NCBI RefSeq assembly: GCF_000237925.1
Contig: NW_017386020.1
Location: forward strand, 434,001-498,000
DNA length: 64,000 nucleotides
Reading direction: 5' to 3'
DNA from: Schistosoma mansoni
Taxonomy: Eukaryota > Platyhelminthes > Trematoda > Strigeidida > Schistosomatidae
Shown: in pieces, positions 48,094 to 59,600 of the stretch
Layout: every line of letters starts with the position of its first letter
Position numbering within the stretch: the first letter of the stretch is position 1
Made by a program: the position numbers and the translations under genes
Notes under the pieces: generated by a model
What the model was told of the DNA's origin: nothing
Seen by the model: only the letters and a program-made list of their open reading frames with translations
The model's database searches: none

Positions 48094-48215
48094 ACAGCTT
48101 CGTCTTATTTAGAGTCCATCAACTGACTATTTCTTATTCTCATTGTTGATGTTCACACTGAGATTTAAACACCTATCTCTTCAAATCCTAACATGAATTG
48201 GTTGAAATATAAATC
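48094..48215 (-). mobile_element. Decayed family 1 element
   Basis: Read on the minus strand, a remnant of the tRNA head and CAACAATGAGAATAA precede a region like the ribozyme (plus-strand CTTCGTCTTATTTAGAGTCC). Strongly diverged, inactive. Confidence 0.4.
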
Positions 48216-48529
48216 TGCCGTATAATATGTTCCTAGTTACTATCCTTAATCTAATTGTTGTTTCAGGATAATTCATTAAATTATTTTAAATTGATTTTAT
48301 GCCATTTTCAAATTGATTTCCTTTTTTTGTTAGCCTCAATCATCATTCAGTTACTGGATTGATATCAGTGATATGTTGTAGATAATTAACTAGTTAATTT
48401 TTTGTTTTCTGGTTTTCACTTTCTATGAGGTCATACTTAAAATTTATTGTATTATGATCAATAGCTAGATGTTATGACAGTTTTCATTGTACTTATTATT
48501 ATATTTTTAACAAGAAAAACTTTTATATA

Positions 48530-48815
48530 GTTGAAATCATGAGTCAATTGAAGCTAAACCACCATGGAAAACGTGGAAGCACTGGAAGGCCGTCTCGTCC
48601 TATTTTGGGACTCCTCAACAGTGCGCATCCACGATCCCGGCTCTCGAGATTCGAACCCACGACCTAACAGTTTCGCGCGCGAACGCTTAACCAATAGACC
48701 ACTGAGCCGGCATCCAGCGGTATTAATGTCTAACTTCAAACAATCCACGAAATTGAGCAACCATTCACCAATGTCTTCAGTGAGTTGATATCTCTCAACA
48801 GACCTGGTTGGATTT
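48530..48815 (-). mobile_element. Family 2 hammerhead element, near-complete
   Basis: Minus-strand order: leader (CAACTCACTGAAGACATTGG), head with GCTCAGTGGTCTATTGG and B box GGTTCGAATCTC, ribozyme, 3' region ending at ATTGACTCATGATTTCAAC. The ribozyme has TTGAGGA for CTGAGGA and GAGA for GAAA, so it should be inactive. Frames of 68 and 74 codons across it are not genes. Confidence 0.8.
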
Positions 48816-49094
48816 TATCACAAAATATTTTATTAAACATTAAATCATATAGATCTTCCATTTTTTTCCACTAATTTCAATGTTTATCAAGTAATAGATT
48901 AAAGTGATTTGCAAATAATTTTTTTGATTAACTTGAAAATATCAAGAAAATAGAAATTATTTAATCACTAAAACAAAATGAGTTTTCTTTAGTTAAGTTC
49001 AACATATTAGATCAGTTATAGTTGACAACTATGAGTATTTTCAAAGTGAATAGAAACATTCCTTTTTTTCTTTTTATTTAAAGCCATGAGGATG

Positions 49095-49420
49095 ATAAGT
49101 TCGATCCCCGAATGCCCTGGTAAGATCAAGAGTGAGGAGGACCCACCCTCTCTCTTGAAATGCTCTCACATGACTAGGTATATTCACCCTCTGCCAGGGA
49201 ACTTTCACTCACTGCCTTCTTGTGGTGGGGATGTCGTTCACGAAATTGAGAGGACGAAAAGAGAATGTCTGGTGCTTTAATCGGGTTAGTGGACACAAGG
49301 AGTCCACCTAGGGGGGTTGGGAAACATATTTGTTACGTCATCGAGAATTGAACTTGAGACATTCAAGCTTTTAAGTAGGTGCTTAGTCCTCAGACCACCG
49401 AGTTGACATGTGAAGGTTAA
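49095..49420 (+). mobile_element. Family B fragment joined to a decayed minus-strand tRNA-like head
   Basis: 49095-49325 matches the 5' half of the ~540-bp element (CGAATGCCCTGGTAAGATC to CCACCTAGGGGGGTTGGGAAA). It is followed at 49345-49415 by a minus-strand tRNA-like remnant (plus-strand GAGAATTGAACTTGAGAC...CAGACCACCGAGTTG). No target duplication was seen. Confidence 0.6.
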
Positions 49421-49959
49421 TATTCATTACCAATATTATTGGTAATATTTATCTCACGTTCAACATGATCATAAACCATGGTATTGACATTTGTTTTGTT
49501 TACCATGATGATAATAAATGTATTCTTCATATTTCATAGATAACTTCCATCATATAAGTATTTATTGGAACATTAGGAACAATAACGGGGAGATCTGCAT
49601 GCCTATAGCAAACAATTCTCTTTGAACCTAGCACATAACAATACCGTCATGCACTGTCCTATCGCCCTTGGCAGATCAGGCAGCCCGAAAGTCACGAGAT
49701 CACCATCAGGACATACGACAGGCTAGGTATACCAAATATTCATTGAATACTATATTAATTAAATTAAATTTCAGATTTTAAAAAATTATTTAATCCCAAC
49801 AAACATTTAATTTTTTTATAGTGATATAATTTATCATAAATATACACAAACAGTCATTTTACAGATGGAAAATAGACTTGTTTTAATAGATTACTTCATT
49901 GGAATAAGTAACCTAATTAGAGTTCTTGATTAATCATTTTCTAAAAAGTATTTACTATT

Positions 49960-50140
49960 ATTATTTAAACACATAAAAATTTGTAAAAAGGGGCACCAGA
50001 TACATATGCGCCACACAAATCTTATTTGATTTGTGTGTGAGGGCTGTGATACTGCCCGGGTGCCCAAATTGAAGCAGGTGGCCACAACCGGAACTTTTGA
50101 CCTAAAGATCTGATCCACAAGGCAGTGGAACATCGACAAA
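49960..50140 (-). mobile_element. Family B 3' fragment
   Basis: The minus strand matches the last ~180 bases of the ~540-bp element (TTCCACTGCC, CCCGGGCAGTATCACAGCCC) and ends in a TTTAAATAATAATAG tail. It is 5'-truncated. Confidence 0.7.
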
Positions 50141-51064
50141 AAATATTTTCAATTTTAGATTTGTTTTAACTAAATAGTTATTCATGTTTAACCATCTAAT
50201 ATATTTGAACTGTCTTATAGAAAAAGATTAATCAGTACGAAATTCAAGTGGAATTATTATTAACACCTTAATCTACACCGCCACCATCATGTAGGTTGAT
50301 GTATATTTTCTACATCATCTGAACTGTGAAACAACTGGCGGTTATTACAACAGAATTCATGAATCAAGTTAGTATCATACAATGATATATATCGTGGGAT
50401 TAATGAAAGTTAAAAACACTTAAGGGTAAAGATAACTGATAGTCAGCCTATTGTTCAAAAGCATTTTACATGTAGTTCATATGTAGTTCGATATTCAATA
50501 GAATTTTTCCTACAATATTGAATGTTAGTGCTATGAATTTATTACTGTAATCAGATATATAGATTAATCAATAAATAGATTACTAATTAATGTTCTGTTG
50601 ATGTATACTATATAGGGTTATTACTGTCAGTATATTATTGTTCGTGATCATGAATGGAGATTATTATCATATAATCCATAAGATAATCATTATGTCAATT
50701 AGTCAGTTAGTTATAATTTGTAGAAAATTCAATGAAACGTAGTAACATATTTAGTCATCAGTTGCGTGACCGTTTTAAATACATAAACATACAGTAATGA
50801 TAAACGTCACTTGCTTTCAAGGTTGATTGAATGTACAAAAATGAAGTAATGAAATGAAAAGCCACCATCGACTTTTCTTCTCTCTATCTTTATCAAATAT
50901 TTTGAAGTTTTAGATATAGAAAACTATCCAGTGAAAAAAATAAATTTGATTTATTATGTGAAATTCATTAGTTTTAATTATGTTGATAATATTTCATTGA
51001 CAGTTCCATGAAACAACATATAAATTATTACTTACACAGAACATTTCTGTTTTAATTAATCAAC

Positions 51065-51290
51065 TTATAATCAGAATGAGTTTTTTAGAGATTTAGTATT
51101 TTCATAGTTGAAAGCATGAGTCAATTGAAGCTAGACTACCAAGGAAAAACGGGAAGCACTGAAAGGGCCGTTTCGTCCTATTGTGCACACTGCTGATGAG
51201 TCCCATAATAGGACGAAACGGCCGTCCAGTGCTTCTCGGTTCTCCATGGTATTTTAGCTTCAATTGACTGATGCTTTCAACTATAATCAA
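51065..51290. mobile_element. Family 2 inverted dimer with canonical ribozyme
   Basis: Arms 51105-51160 and 51228-51283 are reverse complements at 49 of 56 positions and share a private variant (GAAAGCATG in place of GAAATCATG). The left arm continues into an antisense ribozyme 3' half; the right carries a complete sense ribozyme. The left terminus reads TCAGAATGAGTTTTTTAGAG. Confidence 0.8.
51188..51231 (+). ncRNA. Hammerhead ribozyme, family 2, canonical core
   Basis: Stem I CACTG/CAGTG, core CTGATGA 51193-51199, stem II GTCC/GGAC, GAAA 51215-51218, stem III ACGGCCGT (self-complementary), cleavage predicted after C51226. This is the only family-2 copy here with the textbook CUGAUGA box and no core change. 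Confidence 0.88.
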
Positions 51291-51819
51291 CATATTTTTC
51301 TTGGTTCTGAAGAGTTATCCAGTTCTAGCTGTCTGTAATGCTTACAAGAAAGGATAAATCAACTGAGTTGCTCTCCTCAGATGCATACGAATGATTTATT
51401 GATGGTACTCGTTGCTAATTGATATCATATGGAGTAGAATGATATCGTTAAGCTTTAGTGAACATCTCAACCAGTTGAATTCAAGGATCTTCACCTAACA
51501 TCCACATATCGAGTGGTCCTTGTTTCCCTGTGGTACTACAACTAACATTAATCAATAATGAATGTAACCTACAAATTGAATAAATACTCACTGAATCCCT
51601 TTATCGATAACTACAATTAAGTGTATTTTCCCCATGTAACCAATTTCGGTCTGTTGAACACCAATGATTATGATTGAAAAGCGATAGTAAATAAATGTTT
51701 GAAAAACGATTACAATAAAAGATAACTACTCAAATAGATATTAATTTGTGTGGGTGTGTTAAAAGGATACCATCTAAAATGTTATGCAAACAACTAACCG
51801 TTATAAATTCACTTGGCAT

Positions 51820-52146
51820 TGTTTGTTTGAATCTTCCCATTGATGTTTAGGACTGCAACTGGTCAGTCCCTTATTGGCATAAGTGCATACCATGCGTATT
51901 GCCTCAATATAGCCTTAATTCACAAGCATTATAAGCAAAGATGGATGTTGGCTAGCAGTGGAATCCAGAACGCGCGTTTTCTCCTATCAGGACTCAGTAG
52001 CTGAGTGGATAACGCGATGGCGTTTGAAGCGAAAGGTACTGGGTTCGAGTCCCAGAGTGAACATCAACTCTGAGATGTAGGTACATCCAGCTGACGAAAC
52101 GCGCGTCCTGGATTCCACTGCTAGCCACTATCCATCTTTGCTTATA
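51820..52146 (+). mobile_element. Family 1 chimera with ribozyme deletion
   Basis: 51820-51925 is the antisense family-1 leader. 51926-51985 is an antisense tail and ribozyme 3' half (GGCTAGCAGTGGAATCCAG, ACGCGCGTTTTCTCC). It switches within CTATCAGGACTCAG to a sense unit with A-box-like TAGCTGAGTGG and B box GGTTCGAGTCC. The sense ribozyme reads CTGACGA directly followed by AACGCGCGTC: stem II is deleted, apparently between two GACGA repeats. It cannot cleave. Confidence 0.8.
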
Positions 52147-52596
52147 AAACTACCCGTTATATTTTGATCAGTTTAAGAAGTTTATTCTTTTAAAAAAATT
52201 GGTTTCATTTAGATCATTTATATTTAAAACTATTCCAGAATCAAATTTTATTATCAAACCATGCTGGAAATTAATTACACACTGTAAAAATGAGCAAATT
52301 TTCACAAATTCACAATAAATAACTAACAGAAATCCAATGACTTATAGAGTGGTTCGAGTTAGCACAGAAGGGCATTAAGTTATTAAAATTAGCTAACAAG
52401 GATTATAGCCCATTAAAAAAAACTATGACTAAAACTAAAAAGACATTGAACTACTGAGTTGTACTGATCAAACAAACTGAAAGTTGTAAGTTTACATTAT
52501 TGAAGTATCAAGTTTAAGAGTGAACTATCTATCCACTAAATAGTTTTATTTAATAATCAATCAATAAGTTAATCATTCATTAATTGTAAAATTATA

Positions 52597-52602
52597 ACTC
52601 AC
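52597..52602 (-). promoter_or_regulatory. Splice donor of the CELF-like exon
   Basis: On the minus strand AAAG is followed by GTGAGT, a consensus donor. Reading past it gives Glu-Leu and then a stop, while the RRM consensus breaks off exactly there. Confidence 0.85.
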
Positions 52603-53284
52603 CTTTATGCATCCCAGTAATTTTATCTCTTAAGATTAAAAGATCATAAATTGGTCCAAATTCTTCAAAAATCACCCGTAAATCATTTTCTTGCATACTT
52701 CTTGGTATTTGTCCAACAAATAATTTAGTATTTTTCGTATTCCAACGAAAATCACTCGATTCTTTATTCTTAAAGTTAGATATTTGATGATGCTCCAGTA
52801 TTGATGATGATGGAGACGACGACGGCGGCGGCGGCGGCGATGTTTGCATTATAGAATGTGTACTGTTGTTTTTAGTGTTGATGTTAGAGTTGTCGTTAGT
52901 ATTAGTCATAACATTCTCATTTGTTTCCATGGTTATACTTACATTGGTCATTGGTGAATTACTGCCTGAATTAGTTTCATGTTCATCCATTATAAGTGAA
53001 CTGTTACATGATGATAACATCGCATCATCACAGTTGTCCAATAATAAATGTGCTTCAGCAACATTTAGATCGTTATTATCACTGCAATGGCCACTGCTAC
53101 TACTACTTGTGATACCATTGTGAGTAGTAATATCACTTCCGTTGTTATTATTAATGTTGTTACTGGTAGTAATTTTCGTATTTAGCATAGTTAAATCGGT
53201 ATAGTTCGATGTAACTGTCATAACTGGTTGATTTGCCATATGATGTAAAGGTTCTTTAATATTATTTAACAATGTTGCCATCAT
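52603..53284 (-). CDS. CELF/Bruno-like RNA-binding protein, first coding exon
   Basis: 682 bases encode 227 whole codons plus one base. Residues 1-185 are Asn/Ser/Thr-rich, low complexity, with a Pro-Ser stretch ([13 protein letters not shown]). From residue 187 [20 protein letters not shown] gives RNP2 of a first RRM, followed by [19 protein letters not shown] and HKG, the hallmark of the CELF3-6 subgroup (TGMHKG). CELF proteins bind GU-rich RNA and act in splicing and translation control. The exon ends inside the RRM at a GTGAGT donor; RNP1 and later RRMs must lie in further exons, none recognised in the window. Start: two ATGs at 53284/53281, with an in-frame TGA 18 bases upstream. The long low-complexity N-terminus is unlike vertebrate homologues. 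This is the only host gene I can support. Confidence 0.85.
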
Positions 53285-54764
53285 AATGATCAGCGGATAA
53301 GTTCAAAGAAATCAGTTCGTTATTACATTAGGGTTTTTGGGAAACAATGGAAACAATGTTTATTATGATTTAATTTATACAATAGTGTTTGATTGATAAT
53401 TTAATGTTGATGTGGTAGGTGAACAGAAGTTTTCACAGTATTGATGTTTTTGAGGCAGTCGTCGTTTCTTTTTAGAATTCAAAGATGACTGTCAACGTTA
53501 GAAAAAACTCGGACTATCTAGTGTTCGTTTTATTCACAAAAACGTGATATTAATAATGGTCATGATAACGATTTCCTTTACTCAAAAAAAAAAATTATAC
53601 ACCTTACAGTTAATGGATAAAATAGAGGAAATGTTCACTGTTATTTCCTCACTCCGCTCACTCACTAATAATTAATTTACTCATCTGTCGAATACCCTCA
53701 TAGATGATTAACAAACACACGGAGAGATAGTGAGGGACACACACCCATATAAGTCAATATATCATTGAATAGACAAACACACGAATACATATAATGATGT
53801 GAAACTACGTTTAGGTGAAGTACTTATTCACAGATATATACTTCATGTTTGCTCATGTGAGTATATGATATACAGATATCGGAAACATTTTACGATAATA
53901 CATTACTGAGATATACATATATTCTGTCTGTATACCAAATGGACAATGTCCAGTTTGTTAATATGATTATCAACATTCTCATTAAAAAAAAATATTCTCA
54001 ACCTGGACATGGATTTACACACATGCACACACATATGATAAATATTTTTATAGATGAACAGATGAATTCATGTATCGAGGATAGTTTGAACTAAGTGTTG
54101 TAATAGTTTAATGAAGAAAAATAGATAAGCCAGTTAGGATTAAATGTGTATGCAAAAATATACTAACGTACGTACATACACACATACATACATACATACA
54201 TAGAGACATAGATACGTACATTTATTTTTATATATGAGTACATCGTAGGTAAACATACATACATATTTATTTAGCTCTAGTGAGATAATAATAATGATAA
54301 TAATGAATATTAGTAATTAAATTCTCTGAAGTGGTGCCCACATGCCACTATCATTACTGCTACTACTCTACTGTAACACCTACCACTGTTACCAATGTTG
54401 TCTTCACCTTCAAATCTATGTTTATTTCTTCTTAATTCCCATTGTTGTGTTAACAAAGTGAGAGAGAGGTGAATTTCACCTAATGAAAGAACAGACAGGC
54501 CAGTGGCTGCATTTTATGTTATTATTATTTTTAACTAATCAGAGAATAAAACTGCCATACTTACTCCATTCAGAGAAATGAAAAGTGTGTCAGTGTGCTT
54601 CTGATTTTCATTTCTATTTATTTATTTATTTTGTAGATTATTATGGTTGACATAAACTATTTGGTTATATAACAGATTAGTAACAGATTGCAATGGAATA
54701 ATGAAGTTTGTCCATAAGTTTTTTTATTTATTTGTGTACTTACAGAAAAATTCAAATATCATTA
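53285..54764. other. Upstream region of the CELF-like exon
   Basis: No ORF. It should contain 5' UTR and perhaps the promoter, or an intron if there is a leader exon. A CATA tetranucleotide run lies near 54177-54203, preceded by ACGTACGTACATACACAC. No TATA or initiator can be assigned with confidence. Confidence 0.4.
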
Positions 54765-55003
54765 ACACCGTTGGATGCCGGCCAGCTCAGTGGTCTATCG
54801 GTTAAGGGCTCTGGCTCGAGACTGGTAGGTCCTGGGTTCGAATCTCGCGAGTGCGGGATCGTGGATGCACACTGCTGAGGAGTCCCATAATAGAACGAAA
54901 CGGTCGTCCAGTGCTTCCAGGTTTCCGATGATGGTCTAGCTTCAATTGACTCATGATTTCAACTATGAAATTACTAAATTCTCCACAAAATCCCCTCTGA
55001 AAT
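54765..55003 (+). mobile_element. Family 2 hammerhead element, well preserved
   Basis: Order: AACACCGTTGGATGCCGGCC, head with CCAGCTCAGTGGTCTATCGG and B box GGTTCGAATCTC, ribozyme, GATGGTCTAGCTTCAATTGAC, and terminus CTCCACAAAATCCCCTCTGA. The 5' leader of longer copies is absent. Best sense example of the tRNA head in this family. Confidence 0.85.
54870..54913 (+). ncRNA. Hammerhead ribozyme, family 2
   Basis: Stem I CACTG/CAGTG, core CTGAGGA 54875-54881, stem II GTCC/GAAC with one mismatch, GAAA 54897-54900, stem III ACGGTCGT with one wobble pair, cleavage predicted after C54908. Core bases intact. Confidence 0.8.
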
Positions 55004-56641
55004 ATTATTTAGTTTAGTCCCGACAACTGATTGTGCTGGAATTGAATTTTCATGATAAAAACACAGCACCACATTTTCTAGTGTAAATTAATTTGTGTAT
55101 GTATTTATTTACGTGTATGTGTGTGCAAGTGCCATGAACTTAGATATGATAAATTGAAGAAATTAGCCATGAATAAAAAGAAAATGCATCATTTAAACTA
55201 GAAACTAAACAGATTGATTGAAATCATCTGTTATATTATTAATATTCTCTAAATATCTTAAATACAGTACTCTCCTCTCCTTTTTTTATTTAGAGAATCA
55301 GTATTGAACATGTGAGTATAATTTTGATGTGCAGTTTAATTTCGAAGGGGGTTGGAGTTGTTCGCGATTGTTATGCACGTATTCAGTGTAACAGAGGCTA
55401 ATATCCTAGATGAATAACGGAGATATATTATAAGTTAAAACTTGAGATGAAACTTCAAATAAAAATTCCAGTTTCATATGCAGGATTCAGTAAATGAACA
55501 GAGAAAAGAACCATTCAGTGAACAATGAAAATGTTGCAGATCACCTCATCTGAACAACAGCGCCATTGATGATTGAAGATTTATTGACTTCAACTTTCCT
55601 GGTACGTAGTATACTAATTATTAACAGTATAGTAATTAATAACATTGTATTCATTTAGTCAATGTAAATAATTTAATTTTGATGAGAACTCAGTCATCCA
55701 TTGAATACTTCAATGGTTACTTCTCTAACTGTGGATTGAGGGTTGACTCCAATTCATATCTTATAAGTAATATTATTTCTTTCAAGATTGATTATGATCT
55801 TTCACTGGTAAATATTAACTGATAACTCACCGTTCGTTCACAGATTTCAATCAATTATTTTCAGCTAATTTATATACAGAAACTTTTTAACTCATTCCAT
55901 TAACTTGAATTCAGAAAAAAAGAAATACAATGATGTACCGTGCTGTAATTTTTAGTTGAATCAATATCTGTTAAACAACCCTTCAAGATATTCATGTTCA
56001 TTCATTGATTGTTTTACTCCTTCAAATGTTTTCCAATGTTCAATGAAGAAAAGTGGAATAAAAATACGAGATGAAAGCCTAATAACAAATACAACGATAC
56101 AACACACAATATCTTTCCAACTTGTCCTTCAAGAAACATTTTTCCTTCATAACAAAATAATAAACAATAAAATTCGCCCGTATTTTTTTTCGTTCTGTTT
56201 TGAAAAAACCAACAACCTCAATTGTTTTCCATCTTATTAAAAGAATAAAAAAACAAAACAAAATTAGAACATTTTCACAGTGCAGCAAATCATCTCTTAT
56301 TCCTTGTGTATACGTGTATCAGCTTGTTCTACTTCAATGTTCACGTTTTCTACCCTGTTTTATTCCCCCAACAACTTCACTTTATCAATTTTTCTCTCAC
56401 TTTCTCAATGTTTCTTTTTCAAAAATTTGTATAACACAAAAAATAATAATAATTTACATGTAATTACTGTTTATTACTGTAGAAACAGTAATTTTCAACA
56501 GAGTAGTAGTCGTGAAGTAAAAGGGTAGTTGCATATATACTGAAGGGGAAGATTAGAAAACCCAGTTTTCTCCCTCTCATTTAGAAAGATTTCTGTCAGT
56601 TTCTTTTATTTATTTCTTGCAACAATAAATTTTGTATATAC
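55004..56641. other. Gene-free AT-rich stretch
   Basis: Short overlapping frames on both strands at 55956-56528 are low-complexity Phe/Lys-rich translations of AT-rich DNA; I do not accept them as genes. Confidence 0.55.
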
Positions 56642-56653
56642 TGCTCTTGTTCA
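56642..56653. repeat. Left target-site duplication of LINE B
   Basis: TGCTCTTGTTCA, repeated exactly at 59854-59865. Confidence 0.92.
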
Positions 56654-59600
56654 ACTCCGCCTGTAGCTCCTCCAGGGGCTACTGCCGGTCCCAAGCCCGG
56701 GTAAAGGAGGAGGGTTGGGCATGGGGTTAGCGACCCCATCCCGTAGAAAATCAACTCGCTAAAAAAACGCTAACCAGAAAAAATCATTCAAACCATTCAA
56801 ACTCTACCCTGGGAGTAGAAGGAAAAATGACGTCTCATGATGAAAGCCGAGTTCCTTCGGAAGTCACGAGGCCGATGCACCTTCTTACAACCAGAGCGAA
56901 AATTTTTATAGGTACATGGAATGTCCGGACAATGTGGGAGACCGGCAGAGTCTTCCAAATTTCTGCGGAAATGAGGAAATACAACCTGGAAGTGCTTGGA
57001 ATCAGTGAAACACATTGGACGCAGGTTGGACAACAACGACTGTCTTCAGGGGAACTTCTGTTATACTCCGGTCATGAAGAAGAAAATGCCCCACATACAC
57101 AAGGAGTGGCACTGATGCTGTCTAGAAAAGCACAAAATGCACTTATAGGATGGGAATCTCATGGACTGAGGATCATCAAAGCCTCCTTCAAAACAAAGAG
57201 AGAGGGCATTACAATGAACATCATCCAATGCTATGCGCCGACCAACGACTACGATGATGACGCTAAAAACCAATTCTACGATAGGCTGCAGTCAATCTTC
57301 GAGAAGTGCCCAACCAAGGACCTGACCATTCTAATGGGAGATTTCAATGCCAAGGTTGGAATGGACAACACTGGATACGAAGACGTCATGGGACAACATG
57401 GACTGGGAGGAAGGAACGAAAACGGTGAGAGATTTGCAAACCTATGTGCCTTCAATAAACTGGTCATAGGTGGCACCATATTCCCACACAAAAACATACA
57501 CAAAGCCACTTGGATTTCACCGGATCACACTACACAAAATCAAATCGACCATGTCTGCATCAACAAAAAGTTCAGGAGGACGATGGAGGATGTGAGAACC
57601 AGAAGAGGAGCTGATATAGCATCCGATCACCATTTGCTGGTCGCCAAGATGAAACTAAAACTCAAGAAGCACTGGACAATGGCGCGGACAACATCACAAA
57701 AGTTTAACACGGCCTTTCTTCGAGATGCTGACAAACTCAACGAATTTAACATAGCCCTCAGCAACAGGTTCGAGGCCTTTCATGACCTACTCAATGGAGA
57801 GGGAACCACCATAGAGAGCAGCTGGAAAGGTATCAAGGAGGCAATCGTTTCAACATGTCAGGAGGTTCTGGGCCAAAAGAAGCACCATCACAAGGAATGG
57901 ATCACTGTTGGTACACTGGATAAAATTGAAGCAAGGAGGAACAAGAAGGTAGCAATCAATATCAGCCGAACAAGAGCAGAAAAAGCCAAGGCACAAGCCG
58001 AATACACAGAGGCAAACAAGCAAGTGAAGAGGAGCATCAGGACCGACAAACGTAAATATGTGGAAGATTTAGCGATGACAGCGGAAAAGGCTGCAAGAGA
58101 GGGAAACATGAGACAACTGTATGATACAACAAAGAAACTTGCTGGAAATTACCGTCAACCAGAAAGACCAGTGAAAAACAAGGAAGGCAAAGTAATCAAC
58201 GATATTGAAGAACAACGAAACAGGTGGGTAGAACACTTCAAGGAACTCTTGAATCGACCAGCTCCACTGAACCCACCCAACATCGAAGCAGCACCCACAG
58301 ACCTCCCAATCGATATTGGCCCACCAACAATTGAAGAGATCAGCATGACCATTAGACAAATCAAGAGTGGCAAAGCAGCGGGACCAGACAACATCCCGGC
58401 AGAGGCACTGAAAGCAAATGTAACAGCAACTGCCAAGATACTCCACATCCTCTTCAGTAAGATTTGGGACGAAGAACATGTACCAACAGACTGGAAAGAA
58501 GGACTTCTCATCAAGATACCAAAGAAAGGCAATCTGAGCAAGTGCGACAACTACAGGGGCATCACTCTCCTCTCAATACCAGGAAAAGTCTTCAACAGAG
58601 TATTGTTAAACAGGATGAAGGATTCCGTGGACGCCCAACTTCGAGATCAACAAGCTGGATTTCGTAAGGATAGATCGTGCACAGATCAAATCGCAACTCT
58701 ACGTATCATTGTGGAACAATCAATCGAATGGAATTCATCACTGTACATCAACTTCATCGACTACGAGAAGGCATTTGATAGCGTGGACAGGACGACACTA
58801 TGGAAGCTTCTTCGACACTACGGCGTGCCTGAGAAGATAGTCAACATCATACGGAACTCCTATGATGGACTAAACTGCCAAATCGTCCACGGAGGACAAC
58901 TCACCGACTCGTTCGAGGTAAAGACCGGTGTTAGGCAAGGTTGCCTACTCTCACCCTTTCTCTTTCTCCTGGTGATCGACTGGATTATGAAGACGTCAAC
59001 ATCTGGAGGAATGCACGGGATACAGTGGACAGGCAGGATGCAGCTTGACGATTTAGACTTCGCGGATGATCTGGCTCTTCTATCACAAACGCAACAACAA
59101 ATGCAGGAGAAAACGACCAGTGTAGCAGCAGCCTCAGCAGCAGTAGGTCTCAATATAAACAAAGGGAAAAGCAAGACTCTCCGATGCAACACAATATGCA
59201 CCAATCAAATTACACTTGACGGAGAAGCTTTGGAAGATGTGGAAACCTTTACATATCTGGGCAGCATCATTGATGAACACGGTGGATCAGATGCAGATGT
59301 GAGGGCGCGGATCGGCAAAGCAAGAGCAGCATACTTACAACTGAAAAACATCTGGAGCTCAAAACAATTGTCAACCAACACCAAGGTTAGAATTTTCAAT
59401 ACAAATGTCAAGACAGTTCTATTGTATGGGGCGGAGACGTGGAGAACTACGAAAGCCATTATCCAGAAGATACAAGTGTTTATTAACAGCTGTCTACGCA
59501 AGATACTTCGGATCCGATGGCCAGACACTATCAGCAACAAGTTACTGTGGGAGACAACAAACCAGATTCCAGCGGAGGAAGAAATCAGGAAGAAGCGCTG

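Noticed and set aside
52866-53123. Plus-strand 85-codon frame
   Set aside because: Antisense to the low-complexity N-terminus of the CELF-like exon.
54775-54852. tRNA gene
   Set aside because: Same reason: it is the head of a family-2 element found in many copies.
55956-56528. Overlapping short frames on both strands
   Set aside because: Low-complexity AT-rich translations with no domain and no coding signal.
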